A stretch of DNA of 64,000 nucleotides from Flaveria trinervia. Taxonomy: Eukaryota > Streptophyta > Magnoliopsida > Asterales > Asteraceae. Made by a program: the position numbers and the translations under genes. This document shows positions 7,897 through 19,387 of this stretch, in pieces; position 1 is the first letter of the stretch; the number at the start of each line of letters is the position of its first letter. Location: NCBI GenBank assembly GCA_025506515.1, contig CM046453.1, positions 43,926,979 to 43,990,978 of the forward strand, read 5' to 3'. The notes under the pieces are model-generated. The model did no database searches. It was given only the letters and a program-made list of their open reading frames with translations, and was not told the DNA's origin.

Positions 7897-10800
7897 TTGT
7901 TTATTATGTTGGGTTCTCCAACATGCCAAAGTAGCATCTGGTATGTAGACAGTGGGGATCTATGCACATGACTGGAAACAGCTCTCTTCTTCATGACTAC
8001 TCTCAAGGAAAGAAGGGGTTTGTTTCTTTTAGCAATGATGCTAGGGGTTACATCATTGGAAATGGCTTTGTCTCCAATGGAGAAATCAAGTTTGATGATG
8101 TTAATCATGTGGAAAATCTCAAGTACAATCTCTTGAGTGTTAGTCAAATGTGTGATAAAGGCCATGTTGCTCTTTTCACCAGTCAGAACTGTAGGATTCT
8201 GTCATCCGGTTTCTGCATTGATTGATAAGGTGTTGGTGATCACACTCTCCTGAGAGCCAACAGGACAGGAAGAGTGTATGCCTTAGATCTTTCCAAGAAA
8301 ATAGATCTCAGAGGCAATCCTTGCCTATTTTCCAAAGCCTCTTCTCAAGAATCTGAACTGTGGCACAGAAGGCTGGGTCATGTTAATTTCAAAAACATGA
8401 ATCAGCTTATCCACAATAGTTTAGTTCGAGGCTTACCAATAAAGGAGTTCCACTGTGATGAACCTGCACTGCTTGTTTAAAAGGAAAACAGCATAAAGTC
8501 TCATTCCCTCCTATTGAAGAGCCTAAGTCCACTGCCTGCTTGCAATTACTGCATATGGATCTATTTGGTCCTGTGAGAGTAATGATCATGGCAAAGAAGA
8601 AATACTGTCTGGTAATGTGGATGACTACTCCAGATTTGTATGGACTTTCTTTCTACATTCAAAGGATGAGGTTGCTCAGAAGATTATTCACTTTGTGTTG
8701 TATATTGAGAAGCGTATTCCCTTCCAGTCAAGTGTATTAGGAGTGACAATGGAACTGAATTCAGAAACCATACACTTGATGACTTCTATCTTTCAAAGGG
8801 AATCAAAAGGCAGTTTAGCATACCAAGGACTCCAGAACAAAATGGAGTAGTGGAGAGAAAGAACAGGACCCTAATTGAAGCTGCAGGTCCATGCTGGCTG
8901 ACTCTGGTTTGCCACTGACCTTTTGGGCTGAGGCTGTCAACACAGCTTGCTATGTGCAGAATAGAGTCTTAGTAAATCAGAGGTTGATGAAGACTCCATA
9001 TGAAGTTCTCCATCACTTGGCTCCTCTAATTTCATTTTTCAAAGCATTTGGGTGTCCCTATTTTATTCTCAACACAAAGGATCAACTCCAAAAATTTGAT
9101 CCTAAGGTGGATGCAGGGTATTTTGTTGGTTATTCATCTACTTGCAAGGCATACAGAGTCTTCACCGCAGAACAAAGATAGTTGAAGAGACTTTGCATGT
9201 GAAGTTTAATGAATCTCCTTTGGACAAGATTCCACAAAACCTTGTGGAGTTGTTTGATTTGGACATACTGCAATATGCTCCTTATCAATCTCCAACTGTT
9301 GCAGATCATGTGGATAAATAATCTTATGCAGTTTGTCTTCCACCTGGTGGTATGAGGATGATGATGATAATATCAATACTCACCTATTCAAGTTTAGTGA
9401 CCAACTGCCTGTGTCTGCTAAATTTGATGTTCCTGTAGCTTCAGCAGTTCCATCCACAACAAATGCTGATGAGATCTCTGTTTCCTCTACATCTTTTGAG
9501 TTACCATCTAATTCTTGGTTTCAAGATTCTGCATCAACATCTGCTGCTGCTGAAGGTCCTACAAACACTTGCACAGATCTCATTGTTTATCAAGAACTGA
9601 AGAATCACCTAATGTCTCAGATTATTGGTGATATCAATGCTGGTGTTTCAACAAGAAGTCAATTGTCTAACTTCTGCTTCTATGCTCTCTTCATCAGTCA
9701 GCTAGAGCCAAAGAACTACCATGTTGCTTTGAGAGACAATGGATGGGTTGAAGCTATGCAGCTTGAGCTACTTCAGTTCAAGAAACAACAAGTGTGGGAA
9801 CTAGTTCCTCTTCCCCCAGGTAAGTGTGCAATAGGCACTAAACGGGTGTTTAGGAATAAAACTGATGAAAATGGGCTTATTGTTAAGAACAAGGCTAGAC
9901 TAGTTGTACAGGGGTTTTCACAAGAAGAAGTATTGACTATGATGAAACCTTTGCCCCTGTAGCCAGACTAGAGGCAATTAGATTGTTTTTAGCCTATGCT
10001 GCATTCCACAATCTTAAAGTTTTTCAAATGGATGTCAAAAGTGCCTTTTTATATGGTAAAATAAAGGAAGAAGTTTATGTGTGTCAACCACCAGGTTTTG
10101 AGGATAATAAACATCCTGAATGGTGTATAAACTTGATAAGGCTCTTTATGGGTTGAAACAAGCTCCTAGAGCCTGGTATGAGACACTTTCTACTTTTCTT
10201 CTTAAGAATAATTTCACTAGAGGCTCCATTGATAAAACTTTGTTTATTAAGAAGGTGGATCAGCATAAGCTACTTGTTCAGATTTATGTTGATGATATCA
10301 TTTTTGCATCCTCTGATCCCCATTGTGTGATGATTTTACAACATTAATGAAAAAGAGGTTTGAAATGAGTGCAATGGGAGAATTACAGTTCTTTCTAGGC
10401 TTGCAAATTAAACAAAAGGCTGATGGAACCTTTATTCATCAGTCAAAATATACAAAAGATCTTTTGAATAAGTTTGATTTACAAAACTATAAGCCCTGTT
10501 CTACTCCCATGTGCAACACCATACAACTGGATGCTGATCAGAAAGGTAAAGCTGTTGATGAAACACTTTACAGATGTATGATTGGGTCCTTGATGTATTT
10601 AACAACTTCTAGACCAGATATTATGTTTGCTACATGTGTTTGGTGCTAGATTTCAGGCTGCTCCTAAAGAGTCTCATTTGATTGCAGTCAAGAGAATCTT
10701 TAGATATTTGCAAGGTACACAATCTCTGGGTTATGGTATTCCACTGGACACTCTTGCAAATTAGTTGCTTTTTCAGATAGTGACTATGCAGGGTGCAAGT

Positions 10801-11227
10801 TAACTAGAAAGTCAACTTCTGGTGGTTGTCAATTCCTAGGCAACTGTTTGATTTCTTGGCAGAGTAAGAAACAAACATCTGTTGCTACATCAACTGCTGA
10901 GGCCGAGTACATTGCTGCTGCAAGTTGCAGTTCTCAGGTACTTTGGCTTCAAACCAACTTCTGGATTATGGCATTACAGAGACTAAGACTCCATTATTAA
11001 TGGATAGTGCTTCAGCTCTGTGTATTGTCAAAAATCCAGTCCAGCACTATAGGACCAAACATATAGAGATCAGACATCATTTTATTCGGGATTGTTTTGA
11101 AAAAGGTCTGATTGATCCTAAGTTTGTGCCTAGTGCTGATGAGCTTGCAGATATTTTTACTAAGCCTTTGGATAGTTCTACTTTCCAAAACCTTGTGTTA
11201 AGGCTTGGTATGCTGCAGCTAGAATAA
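7897..11227 (+). pseudogene. N2 pol: protease, integrase, RT, RNase H, broken
   Basis: Protease DSG at 7948-7956 is followed by a one-base loss. Pre-integrase zinc region: LWHRRLGHVNFKN (near 8360). Integrase core: Asp in LLHMDLFGPV (8558-8560), Asp in the GVT/SDNGTEF region (8745-8747), Glu in VVERKNRT (8853-8855). RT: MDVKSAFLYG, YGLKQAPRAWYE and the catalytic YVDD at 10285-10296. RNase H: SDSDYAGCK, STAEAEY and the C-terminal LADIFTKPLD; stop TAA at 11225-11227. All catalytic residues can be found, but the gene is spread over at least ten frame changes (for example near 8210, 8463, 8616, 8886, 9165, 9930, 10115, 10320). It makes no full product as written. Confidence 0.9.
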
Positions 11228-11980
11228 GTGACAACTACTGATGATTTCAGTAAAAAGTACTGGTGATCATTAGTAACCATGTCACATATAAGTACTGATG
11301 AGTCCTTTCACCTTCAGTAGTTTTTATAACTACTGACGGCTAAATGTCTCACAAGTACTGAAGTACTTTATCTGTTCCAAACTACTGATGTAGTTACAAC
11401 TACTGATGTAGTTACAACTATTGAAATCAGTACAACAGATAAGTACTGACGTCCTATGAAACACCTGAAAAGCAGATCCAAGGTCTTATGAGTAAGTGTT
11501 GAGGACAGTTTGAAACAGCTGAAAGGCTATGAATTGACGAAAACTACTGAAGAGAACTTTCTCTTCAGTTGTTTCTACAACTGCTGTTTCATTCTAAACA
11601 ACTGAAGCAAAACCATGTCTTCAGTAGTTTTATAACTACTGATGACTAATACCAAGTCTTCAGCTGTTTACAACAACTAATGACAAAACCACTGTCTTCA
11701 GTAGTTTTCACAACTACTGATGACAAACACCAAGTCCTCAGTTGTTTCATCATTTGAAGTCAAAACCATGGCTTTCAGTAGTTTTCTAACTACTGATGCC
11801 TAAAACCACGACTTCAGCTGTTTTAACGTCTGAAAGGGTAATACCATGTCAACAGTCGGTTTAAAACTACTGATGACTAACACCACACCCTTCAGTCATT
11901 TTCACCCCTACCCTATAAATACCTGTCCTCTTCTCTAATGTTTCATTAGCCGTTATTTTCTGAACTTCTCTCTCTCAAAC
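11228..11980 (+). promoter_or_regulatory. N2 spacer: dyad repeat array and TATA box ahead of ORF3
   Basis: No ORF. By eye it has about 13 copies of AACTACTGA or its complement. At 11380-11415 an 18-mer, AACTACTGATGTAGTTAC, itself an inverted repeat, occurs twice in tandem. From 11617 the sequence is a tandem array with units starting at 11617, 11694, 11771 and 11849 (period 77-78). Each unit holds a CAGTAGTT...AACTACTG dyad and usually a CAGCTGTT/CAGTTGTT half. CTATAAATACC at 11913-11923 is a good plant TATA box about 60 bp before the ORF3 ATG. Inferred: a separate promoter for ORF3. Confidence 0.65.
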
Positions 11981-13831
11981 ATGGCGACCATGAGTCTGAA
12001 ACCACGACACAACTGCGTTGCTTACCTTACAAAGTCGGCTTTCTGGAACAAATATGATAATGCCATTGACTTAATGGTGGATTCCCCATATCGCATAGCC
12101 TTTCTCTTGAATCCAACCATTTACCATGAATCCCTCAGTCAATTCTGGTCAAATGCTTTTGTTCATACTGATGAGTCTACCGGTCAGATCTCTGTTCGGT
12201 CCCTTATCAACCAGAAACCAGTGGTCGTTACAGCCGACATCATTCGTCGGGCATTACATCTACACGATTCCACCGCTGTGACTGCATACCCAAAGGGCAT
12301 AACAGATATGTCCTTTATCAATCATGGTATGAAGGTGATCTTTGAGCTACAACCGTTCTAAAGAAACATTTCCATGACGCTGAGAAACTCATTTTTCACA
12401 TGGTAAATGTCTGCTTAGCCTCCAAGACATCTTCTTGGGATCAAATGTCATCCCAATGTATTTTATTCTAGAACACCAACCGTTAAATTTTTCTGAAATT
12501 GTGTTCCTAGAAATAAAGAACTTGGCTCAGAAACCTGTGGCAAACCGATGGCCATTATATCCCAGGTCTCTGATGGCCATTATTTTGGATGAACTAAAAT
12601 CTGATGGCCTTGTTGGCCTTGGAGTCCCTGCACCAGCTGTTTTGGCTGAGGTATACTCCAGGCACAACTCAGACCCTACACTCAAAGAAGCTGCCCGAAT
12701 GCTAAAGCCCAAGCACAGGGAACCCACAGCTTCCTCCATCAGAACCAAAGTCCCCACTAAACCAAAACAACAACAACTCAAAACAGCTATTCAAGGAGAT
12801 GAGTCCCCTGAAGATGATCCTGCACCACCAACGCAGGATATACTTGCTGGCTTAAACCCCCCAGCAGTATCAGAGACTCTACCAGCCATAGCCGCTCAGG
12901 ATTCCTCTCAAAAGGAGCCTGCAGCCACCACACAAGGGGTACCCACACATCTGGGATCTTCCTCACTTGAGGAGATTGCCATTGAAGAGCACCATCCTCC
13001 CCAGGTGCACACTGCTTCTACCCCTTCACCCCATGCAACCACCCCCCAAAGTCCAACAATAATTATTGCAAACGTGCTGACTCAGTTGCATGCCTCTCCT
13101 CCTCCCCACAAACCACCAACAAAGGGGAGAACCACAGCCATTGAGGAAGAGGATCAACATGTTTCTGACAACCCACAGCACCGGGGTTTACAAATTCTAT
13201 CTCCTGGTGTAGATAGGGAGATTAGAATATCTAGTGAGGCTGCCACCTCTTCTGCATCAGCACATGATCAGAATGAGGCTGGTAACATTGCTAAGACCTC
13301 ACTAGAGGCAACAGCTGATGAAGGACATAGTCCTGAGGCTGGAAGTCCCTAGTTCCGAGAACAAGGGGCACATGCTACAACTGGTTTACACCCAGTGCAT
13401 GTACATCCTGCTCCAAGGAGAAGGTCAGGTGATTCAGCTTCTGCTGATGATGACCTGGGCTTTTTCTATGACGTTCTAGCCCACAACACCATCCTGGAGG
13501 CTGAGGTAAGCAGACTACAAGAACTGCTTGCCAAGAAGTCTCAGGATGAAAGTCCATCTGCCCCCACCAACCCACAGATGGCACCTTCAGTTGAAGGTTC
13601 CCCAAACACTTTACCCTCTCACTTCACTGAGCCTCCAGCTTCTGCTTTTGGCACTATCTCTCCGGGACAGAACCCCCCAGAGCAGATGGTTGCTGTATTC
13701 CAACAATCCCTCCCTCTCATCACTCCCATCATCAATGAAATTGTTAATAAAGCCATTGATGAGAGGATTTCCTCAAGTCTACAACCACTTATTGATGATG
13801 CTGTGCACAAGAAACTTTCTGCGGTACAAAC
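11981..13831 (+). pseudogene. N2 ORF3 (type 1), part 1 of 3
   Basis: ATG 11981 (MATMSLKPRHNCVAYLTKS) opens a globular N-terminal domain of about 215 residues. It includes the PKGITDMSF, HMVNVCLA and NFSEIVFLEIKNLA signatures and ends near EVYSRHNSD. A Pro/Thr/Ser/Ala-rich linker follows to about 13400, then DDLGFFYDVLAHNT and a short coiled coil (LEAEVSRLQELLAKK). The gene is cut by N3 after KLSAVQT (target CAAAC 13827-13831). Breaks: loss of one G in a GGG run near 12325, a 12-13 bp loss near 12458, and a CAG-to-TAG stop near 13352. No enzyme motif, signal peptide or membrane span is visible. The N-terminal domain resembles proteins of unknown function that follow pol in copia elements of Asteraceae. 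Function unknown. Confidence 0.8.
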
Positions 13832-14686
13832 TGTTAGGATCAGTGATCTAAGTTTGATTGATTAGAGAGTATAGCAGCGGAATTCTAACAATGAATTAGC
13901 CAATTCACAAGAACGAAATGATATTCAATGAAGAACAAAGACGGTTATAAATAGAGAGAATTCTGCAAATATATTTCATTCAATATTCGCTTTCGTGGTA
14001 ACGGAATGTCACAATTACAATTAGGTCGACACCTCTTATATAAGAGATGTGACATCTGATGATGTCACTTGATAGTGACATCTAACAGAATTATTCCAAC
14101 TGAAACACAACTACTGAAGATGTCAAAACATCTGACATCTTCTTACAAAAATACTAAGTGTTATCAGTTACTATAACTACTGAAAAACATAAAACTACTG
14201 AAACTACAACGACTGAAGAACAAGCTGTTCAGTCGTTTTACAAAACTACTGAAAGTAAAAACATAACACTACTGATATCACAACTACTGAAGAAGTACTC
14301 TTCAGCTGTTGTGACAAACTACTGAAACTTCAGTACTTGGTCTTCAGACTTGAACTTCAGATGTATCATCAGCTGATAACTTCAGACTTGTCTTCCAGTT
14401 TTTGATATTCAGTACTTGTAGACTCTTCAGCTGTTGTACTTCAGTACTTTGGACTTCAGCTTCAGCACTTGTGTTCTTCAGCTGTTCAGCTTTAGCACTT
14501 GTGTTCTTCAGCTGTTGAACTTCAGCACTTTAATCTTCAGCTGTTGAAATCTTCAGCACTTGATATTCAGCTGTTGGAGTTTTCAGCACTTGTCGAACTG
14601 CTAATGAAGCCTTCAGCAGTTGTTGTGATATCATGTGGGACTTAGAGGTTTTCTGATCTTGGCTCATTGGTTCTTTTGGTCCAACA
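13832..14686 (-). repeat. 3' LTR of N3
   Basis: An 855-bp minus-strand LTR; plus-strand start TGTTAGGATCAGTGATC and end GGTCCAACA. Its right edge abuts the polypurine tract. CTCTTATATAAGAG, the palindromic TATA region, is kept near 14033-14046. Its U3 end carries the CAGCTG/CAGCACTT repeats at 14400-14560. Confidence 0.9.
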
Positions 14687-17499
14687 AACTCCCCCTGAAC
14701 CAATGCAGCCAAAACCTCTAATTTATTTATTTTCCCACTTATTGTTGGCAAAAAGGTTGGTCTTTTTCCTTCTTGACCAACAGAGAAGATGACCCATATA
14801 AGCTCCGGCCTGGGAAGAAATCTCAGAGATTTGTTTGGCAAGGTATGAATGGGAACTCTGTTTTGGGAACTGGACACAGAGTTTTTATCCCATTCATGAG
14901 ATTTACTTCCCCATAATGAGTCTGTATGACTCTCGAACATAGGCTTCAAGGAGAACAACTTGTTCCTCCTTGGAGAGTTTTTCTACTCCTCCTTCAAAGA
15001 AGAACTCTGGACCATAGTACTCAGATAAGTACTTTACAGTCCTGCCATTTTTCAACTCCACAGTAGTTACCTCCCTATAGACAAATTCATCAGGATGGGT
15101 GCCTTCAAGGAGTAACTGGAGCTCATACTTCTGATGTCTTCAAGCTTTTTATATAATAACCCCTTTTTGATCATCTTGTTTTCCAGTAAGGCTTGAGGGG
15201 TCATTTTTGATTGATGAGCCTTCTTGAATTCATCAATTATTTCCCATGGTGAGACTACAATGGCTAACATGATGGTAGAATCTATGTTTTTCTAACCTGG
15301 CCATTGTATCTATGTGGAATAGATCTTTTATGGATTCTAGAACTCACCTTGGGGTCTGGCCATACTCTCACTCTCTCCTTCTGATACTGAAATGTGTGTC
15401 TGAGAGTGTACAGCCTCTGAGCATGCCCTTTCATGGCTGTATAGATGATGACTGAGGAAATTCCTTGTCAACCATCTTCAGTAGTTGCTCGTCGTGCTGC
15501 TTCTGCTGTTCTTCATCTTCTATCTTGACTCTAACCATTTCCCTTTGAGAGTCAGGTGTGATCATGGGTTGACTCCTGGGTTCTTGTGATATCATGTGGG
15601 ACTTAGAGGTTTTCTGATCTTGGCTCATTGGTTCTTTTGGTCCAACAAACTCCCCCTGAACCATGCAGCCAAAACCTCTAATTTATTTATTTTCCCACTT
15701 ATTGTTGGCAAAAAGGTTGGTCTTTTTCCTTCTTGATCAACAGAGAAGATGACCCATATAAGCTCCGGCCTGGAAGAAATCTCAGAGATTTGTTTGGCAA
15801 GGTATGAATGGGAACTCTGTTTTGGGAACTGGACACAGAGTTTTTATCCCATTCATGAGATTTACTTCCCCATAATGAGTCTGTATGACTCTCGACATAG
15901 GCTTCAAGGAGAACAACTTGTTCCTCCTTGGAGAGTTTTTCTACTCCTCCTTCAAGAAGAACTCTGGACCATAGTACTCAGATAAGTACTTTACAGTCCT
16001 GCCATTTTTCAACTCCACAGTAGTTACCTCCCTATAGACAAATTCATCAGGATGGGTGCCTTCAAGAGTAACTGGAGCTCATACTTCTTGATGTCTTCAA
16101 GCTTTTTATATAATAACCCCTTTTTGATCATCTTGTTTTCCAGTAAGGCTTGAGGGGTCATTTTTGATTGATGAGCCTTCTTGAATTCATCAATTATTTC
16201 CCATGGTGAGACTACAATGGCTAACATGATGGTAGAATCTATTGTTTTTCTAACCTGGCCATTGTATCTATGTGGAATAGATCTTTTATGGATTCTAGAA
16301 CTCACCTTGGGGTCTGGCCATACTCTCACTCTCTCCTTCTGATACTGAAATGTGTGTCTGAGAGTGTACAGCCTCTGAGCATGCCCTTTCATGGCTTGTA
16401 TAGATGATGACTGAGAAATTCCTTGTCAACCATCTTCAGTAGTTGCTCGTCGTGCTGCTTCTGCTGTTCTTCATCTTCTATCTTGACTCTAACCATTTCC
16501 CTTTGAGAGTCAGGTGTGATCATGGTTGACTCCTGGGTTCTTGTGATATCATGTGGACTTAGAGGTTTTCTGATCTTGGCTCATTGGTTCTTTTGGTCCA
16601 ACAAACTCCCCCTGAACCAATGCAGCCAAAACCTCTAATTTATTATTTTCCCACTTATTGTTGGCAAAAAGGTTGGTCTTTTTCCTTCTTGATCAACAGA
16701 GAAGATGACCATATAAGCTCCGGCCTGGGAAGAAATCTCAGAGATTGTTTGGCAAGGTATGAATGGGAACTCTGTTTTGGGAACTGGACACAGAGTTTTT
16801 ATCCCATTCATGAGATTTACTTCCCCATAATGAGTCTGTATGACTCTCGAACATAGGCTTCAAGGAGAACAACTTGTTCCTCCTTGGAGAGTTTTTCTAC
16901 TCCTCCTTCAAAGAAGAACTCTGGACCATAGTACTCAGATAAGTACTTACAGTCCTGCCATTTTTCAACTCCACAGTAGTTACCTCCCTATAGACAAATT
17001 CATCAGGATGGGTGCCTTCAAGGAGTAACTGGAGCTCATACTTCTTGATGTCTTCAAGCTTTTTATATAATAACCCCTTTTTGATCATCTTGTTTTCCAG
17101 TAAGGCTTGAGGGGTCATTTTTGATTGATGAGCCTTCTTGAATCATCAATTATTTCCCATGGTGAGACTACAATGGCTAACATGATGGTAGAATCTATTG
17201 TTTTTCTAACCTGGCCATTGTATCTGTGTGGAATAGATCTTTTATGGATTCTAGAACTCACCTTGGGGTCTGGCCATACTCTCACTCTCTCCTTCTGATA
17301 CTGAAATGTGTGTCTGAGAGTGTACAGCCTCTGAGCATGCCCTTTCATGGCTTGTATAGATGATGACTGAGGAAATTCCTTGTCAACCATCTTCAGTAGT
17401 TGCTCGTCGTGCTGCTTCTGCTGTCTTCATCTTCTATCTTGACTCTAACCATTTCCCTTTGAGAGTCAGGTGTGATCATGGGTTGACTCCTGGGTTCTT
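14625..17499 (-). repeat. Three tandem copies (about 0.96 kb each) of the LTR edge, polypurine tract and ORF3 C-terminus in N3
   Basis: Unit 1 is 14625-15585, unit 2 is 15586-16542 and unit 3 is 16543-17499. Each begins with the 62 bp of the LTR that touches the polypurine tract (GTGATATCATGTGG... to GGTCCAACA), then the tract (AACTCCCCCTGAACC in plus sense), the 3' untranslated region and the last 210 or so codons of ORF3. Units differ mainly by single-base indels. The junctions fall where ORF3 (TTCTTGTACC) and LTR (GTTGTTGTGATA) share TTGT. Only unit 3 joins the upstream ORF3; units 1 and 2 are extra, untranslated copies with their own polypurine tracts. The remaining open frames inside them (for example 16392-16024 on minus) are parts of the ORF3 tail. 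Confidence 0.85.
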
Positions 17500-19387
17500 G
17501 TACCTTTAGAACAGCAGAGAGTGGCAGACTATCATCTTCATCCTCTTCTTCTTCATCTTCTTCTATCCTCAGCACCCTTCTCCTCTTCTAGGTGCATCAT
17601 GGATGATGGTTGGGTTGGTAAAGGAATTGGTTTTGAAGATTGAGGATGTTTGGATTTGGGCTTTGAGATTGGTTTGGAGATTCGAGGGGTAGGCTGTTTT
17701 TGAGTGGGTGAAAGGGAAGGTTGTTCCAGCATTTTGGTTATGAGTTTGGCCTTTTTAAGTCTTGCCATTTCAAACCTTTTTCCAGCCCCAGCCTCATCAA
17801 GTGCTTCAATGATAATCCCCTTATGAAATTGCTCAGACAAACAGATTCTGGTGGCTATAGCCAGAATACTGTCTCTGGTCCATGAACGAATCTCCATCAA
17901 AGATCTTCCTAAGTATTTAGCAATGAAACGAATCATGATCTCCAATCTCTCTTTCTCCAGTACATCATACCCAGCCCATCTGGTTTGAATCTCCTCCACT
18001 TCCAACCTCCTGATCTCACTGTCTAATGTGGCTGTGTCAAAGCCTTGCTTGAAGAGTTGCTCAATGATTTTGTCCATGGATCGGCTGTGTGTGTCATTTG
18101 CATCTTTTACCAACTCTTCCAAGGATTTTTCTTCAGCAGTAGGTTGATCACCAGCACTTTTCTTTCTTTTGTAGGTGATCAGTTGTATTTGCTTTTCTTT
18201 TTCCAACTCCTGGGCTTTCTCTTGTGCCTTTTCATCCTCAGTTCTTTTCCTCTTCTTTTCTTTCACTGCAGTGCTCTCCCCCTTTTTGGATGCATTGGTG
18301 GCAGGGGTTTGTACCGCAGAAAGTTTCTTTTGCACAACATCATTAATGAGTGGTTGTAGAGTTGAGGAAATCCTCTCATTAATGGCTTTATAAACAATGT
18401 CATTGATAATGGGAGTGATGAGAGGTATGGATTGTTGGAATACAGCAACCATCTGCTCTGGGGGGTTCTGTCCGGAGAGAGAGTGCCAAAAGCAGAAGCT
18501 GGAGGCTCAGTGGAGTGAGAGGGTAAAGTGTTTGGGGAACCTTCAAAGGAAGGTGCCATCTGTGGGTGGTGGGGGCAGATGGACTTTCATCCTGAGACTT
18601 CTTGGCAAGCAGTTCTTGTAGTCTGCTTACCTCAGCCTCCAGGATGGTGTTGTGGGCTAGAACGTCATAGAAAAAGCCCAGGTCATCATCAGAGAAGCTG
18701 AATCACCTGACCTCCTCCTTGGAGCAGGATGTACATGCACTGGGTGTAAACCAGTTTGTAGCATGTGCCCCTTGTTCTCGGACTAGGGACTTCCAGCCTC
18801 AGGACTATGTCCTTCATCAGCTGTGCCTCTAGTGAGGTCTTAGAAATGTACCAAGCCTCAAATTCTGATCATGTGCTGATGCGAGAGTGAGAAGAGGTGC
18901 AGCCTCACTAGATATTCTAATCTCCTATCCAAACCAGGAGATTAGAAGTTGTAAACCCCGGTGCTGGGGGTTGTCAAAGAAACATGGTGATCCTCTTCCT
19001 TAGTCGGTGGTTGTTGGGGAGGAGGGACGGAGAGGCATGCAAATGAGTCAGCAAAGTTGCAATAATTATGTTGGACTTAGGGGGCGGTTGTTTGCATGGG
19101 GTTGAGGGGGGTAGAAGCAATGTGCACCCGGGGAGGAAGGTGCTCTTCAATGGCAATCTCCTCAAGTGAGGAAGATCCCAGGTGTGTGGGTACCACTTGT
19201 GTGGTCGCGCAGGCTCCGTTTGAGAGGAATACTGAGAGGCTATGGAAGGTAGAGTCTCGGATAATGCTAGGGGGTTGTTTTAAGCCAGCAAGTAAGCTTG
19301 GCGTTGGTGTGCAGAGCATCTTCAGGCGGACTCATCTCCCTGGAATAGCTGTTTTGGGTTGTTTTGGTTTGTTTAGTGGGGACTTTG
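16817..19387 (-). pseudogene. N3 ORF3 (type 1), C-terminal two thirds
   Basis: On the minus strand from 19387 it runs through the acidic/Pro-rich linker (LGSSSLEEIAIEEH), the DDLGFFYDV region near 18680, PPEQMVAVFQQSIPLITP near 18450, and a Lys/Glu-rich coiled coil (EKKRKRTEDEKAQEKAQELE near 18240). It continues with SRSMDKIIEQLFKQGFDTATL and IMIRFIAKYLGRSLMEIRSW. Then come an acidic run (EDEEEEDEDD, near 17540) and the tail YTLRHTFQYQKERVRVWPDP within repeat unit 3. The stop is at about 16817. Frame changes occur near 18470, 18830, 17560 and inside the tail. The middle segment at 18452-17553 is the longest clean frame (299 codons). The gene is cut upstream at 19387 by N4. Predominantly helical and charged; function unknown. 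Confidence 0.8.

Noticed and set aside
11981..13831. ORF3 as an envelope gene
   Set aside because: I see no signal peptide, no hydrophobic membrane span and no glycoprotein-like Cys pattern in any copy; position after pol alone is not enough.
16024..16392. Independent small genes inside the N3 triplication
   Set aside because: The frames are copies of the ORF3 C-terminal tail without their own start or promoter.
17553..18452. A stand-alone 299-codon gene on the minus strand
   Set aside because: It is the middle of N3 ORF3 between two frameshifts; the flanking coding sequence matches N2 and N4 ORF3 in order.
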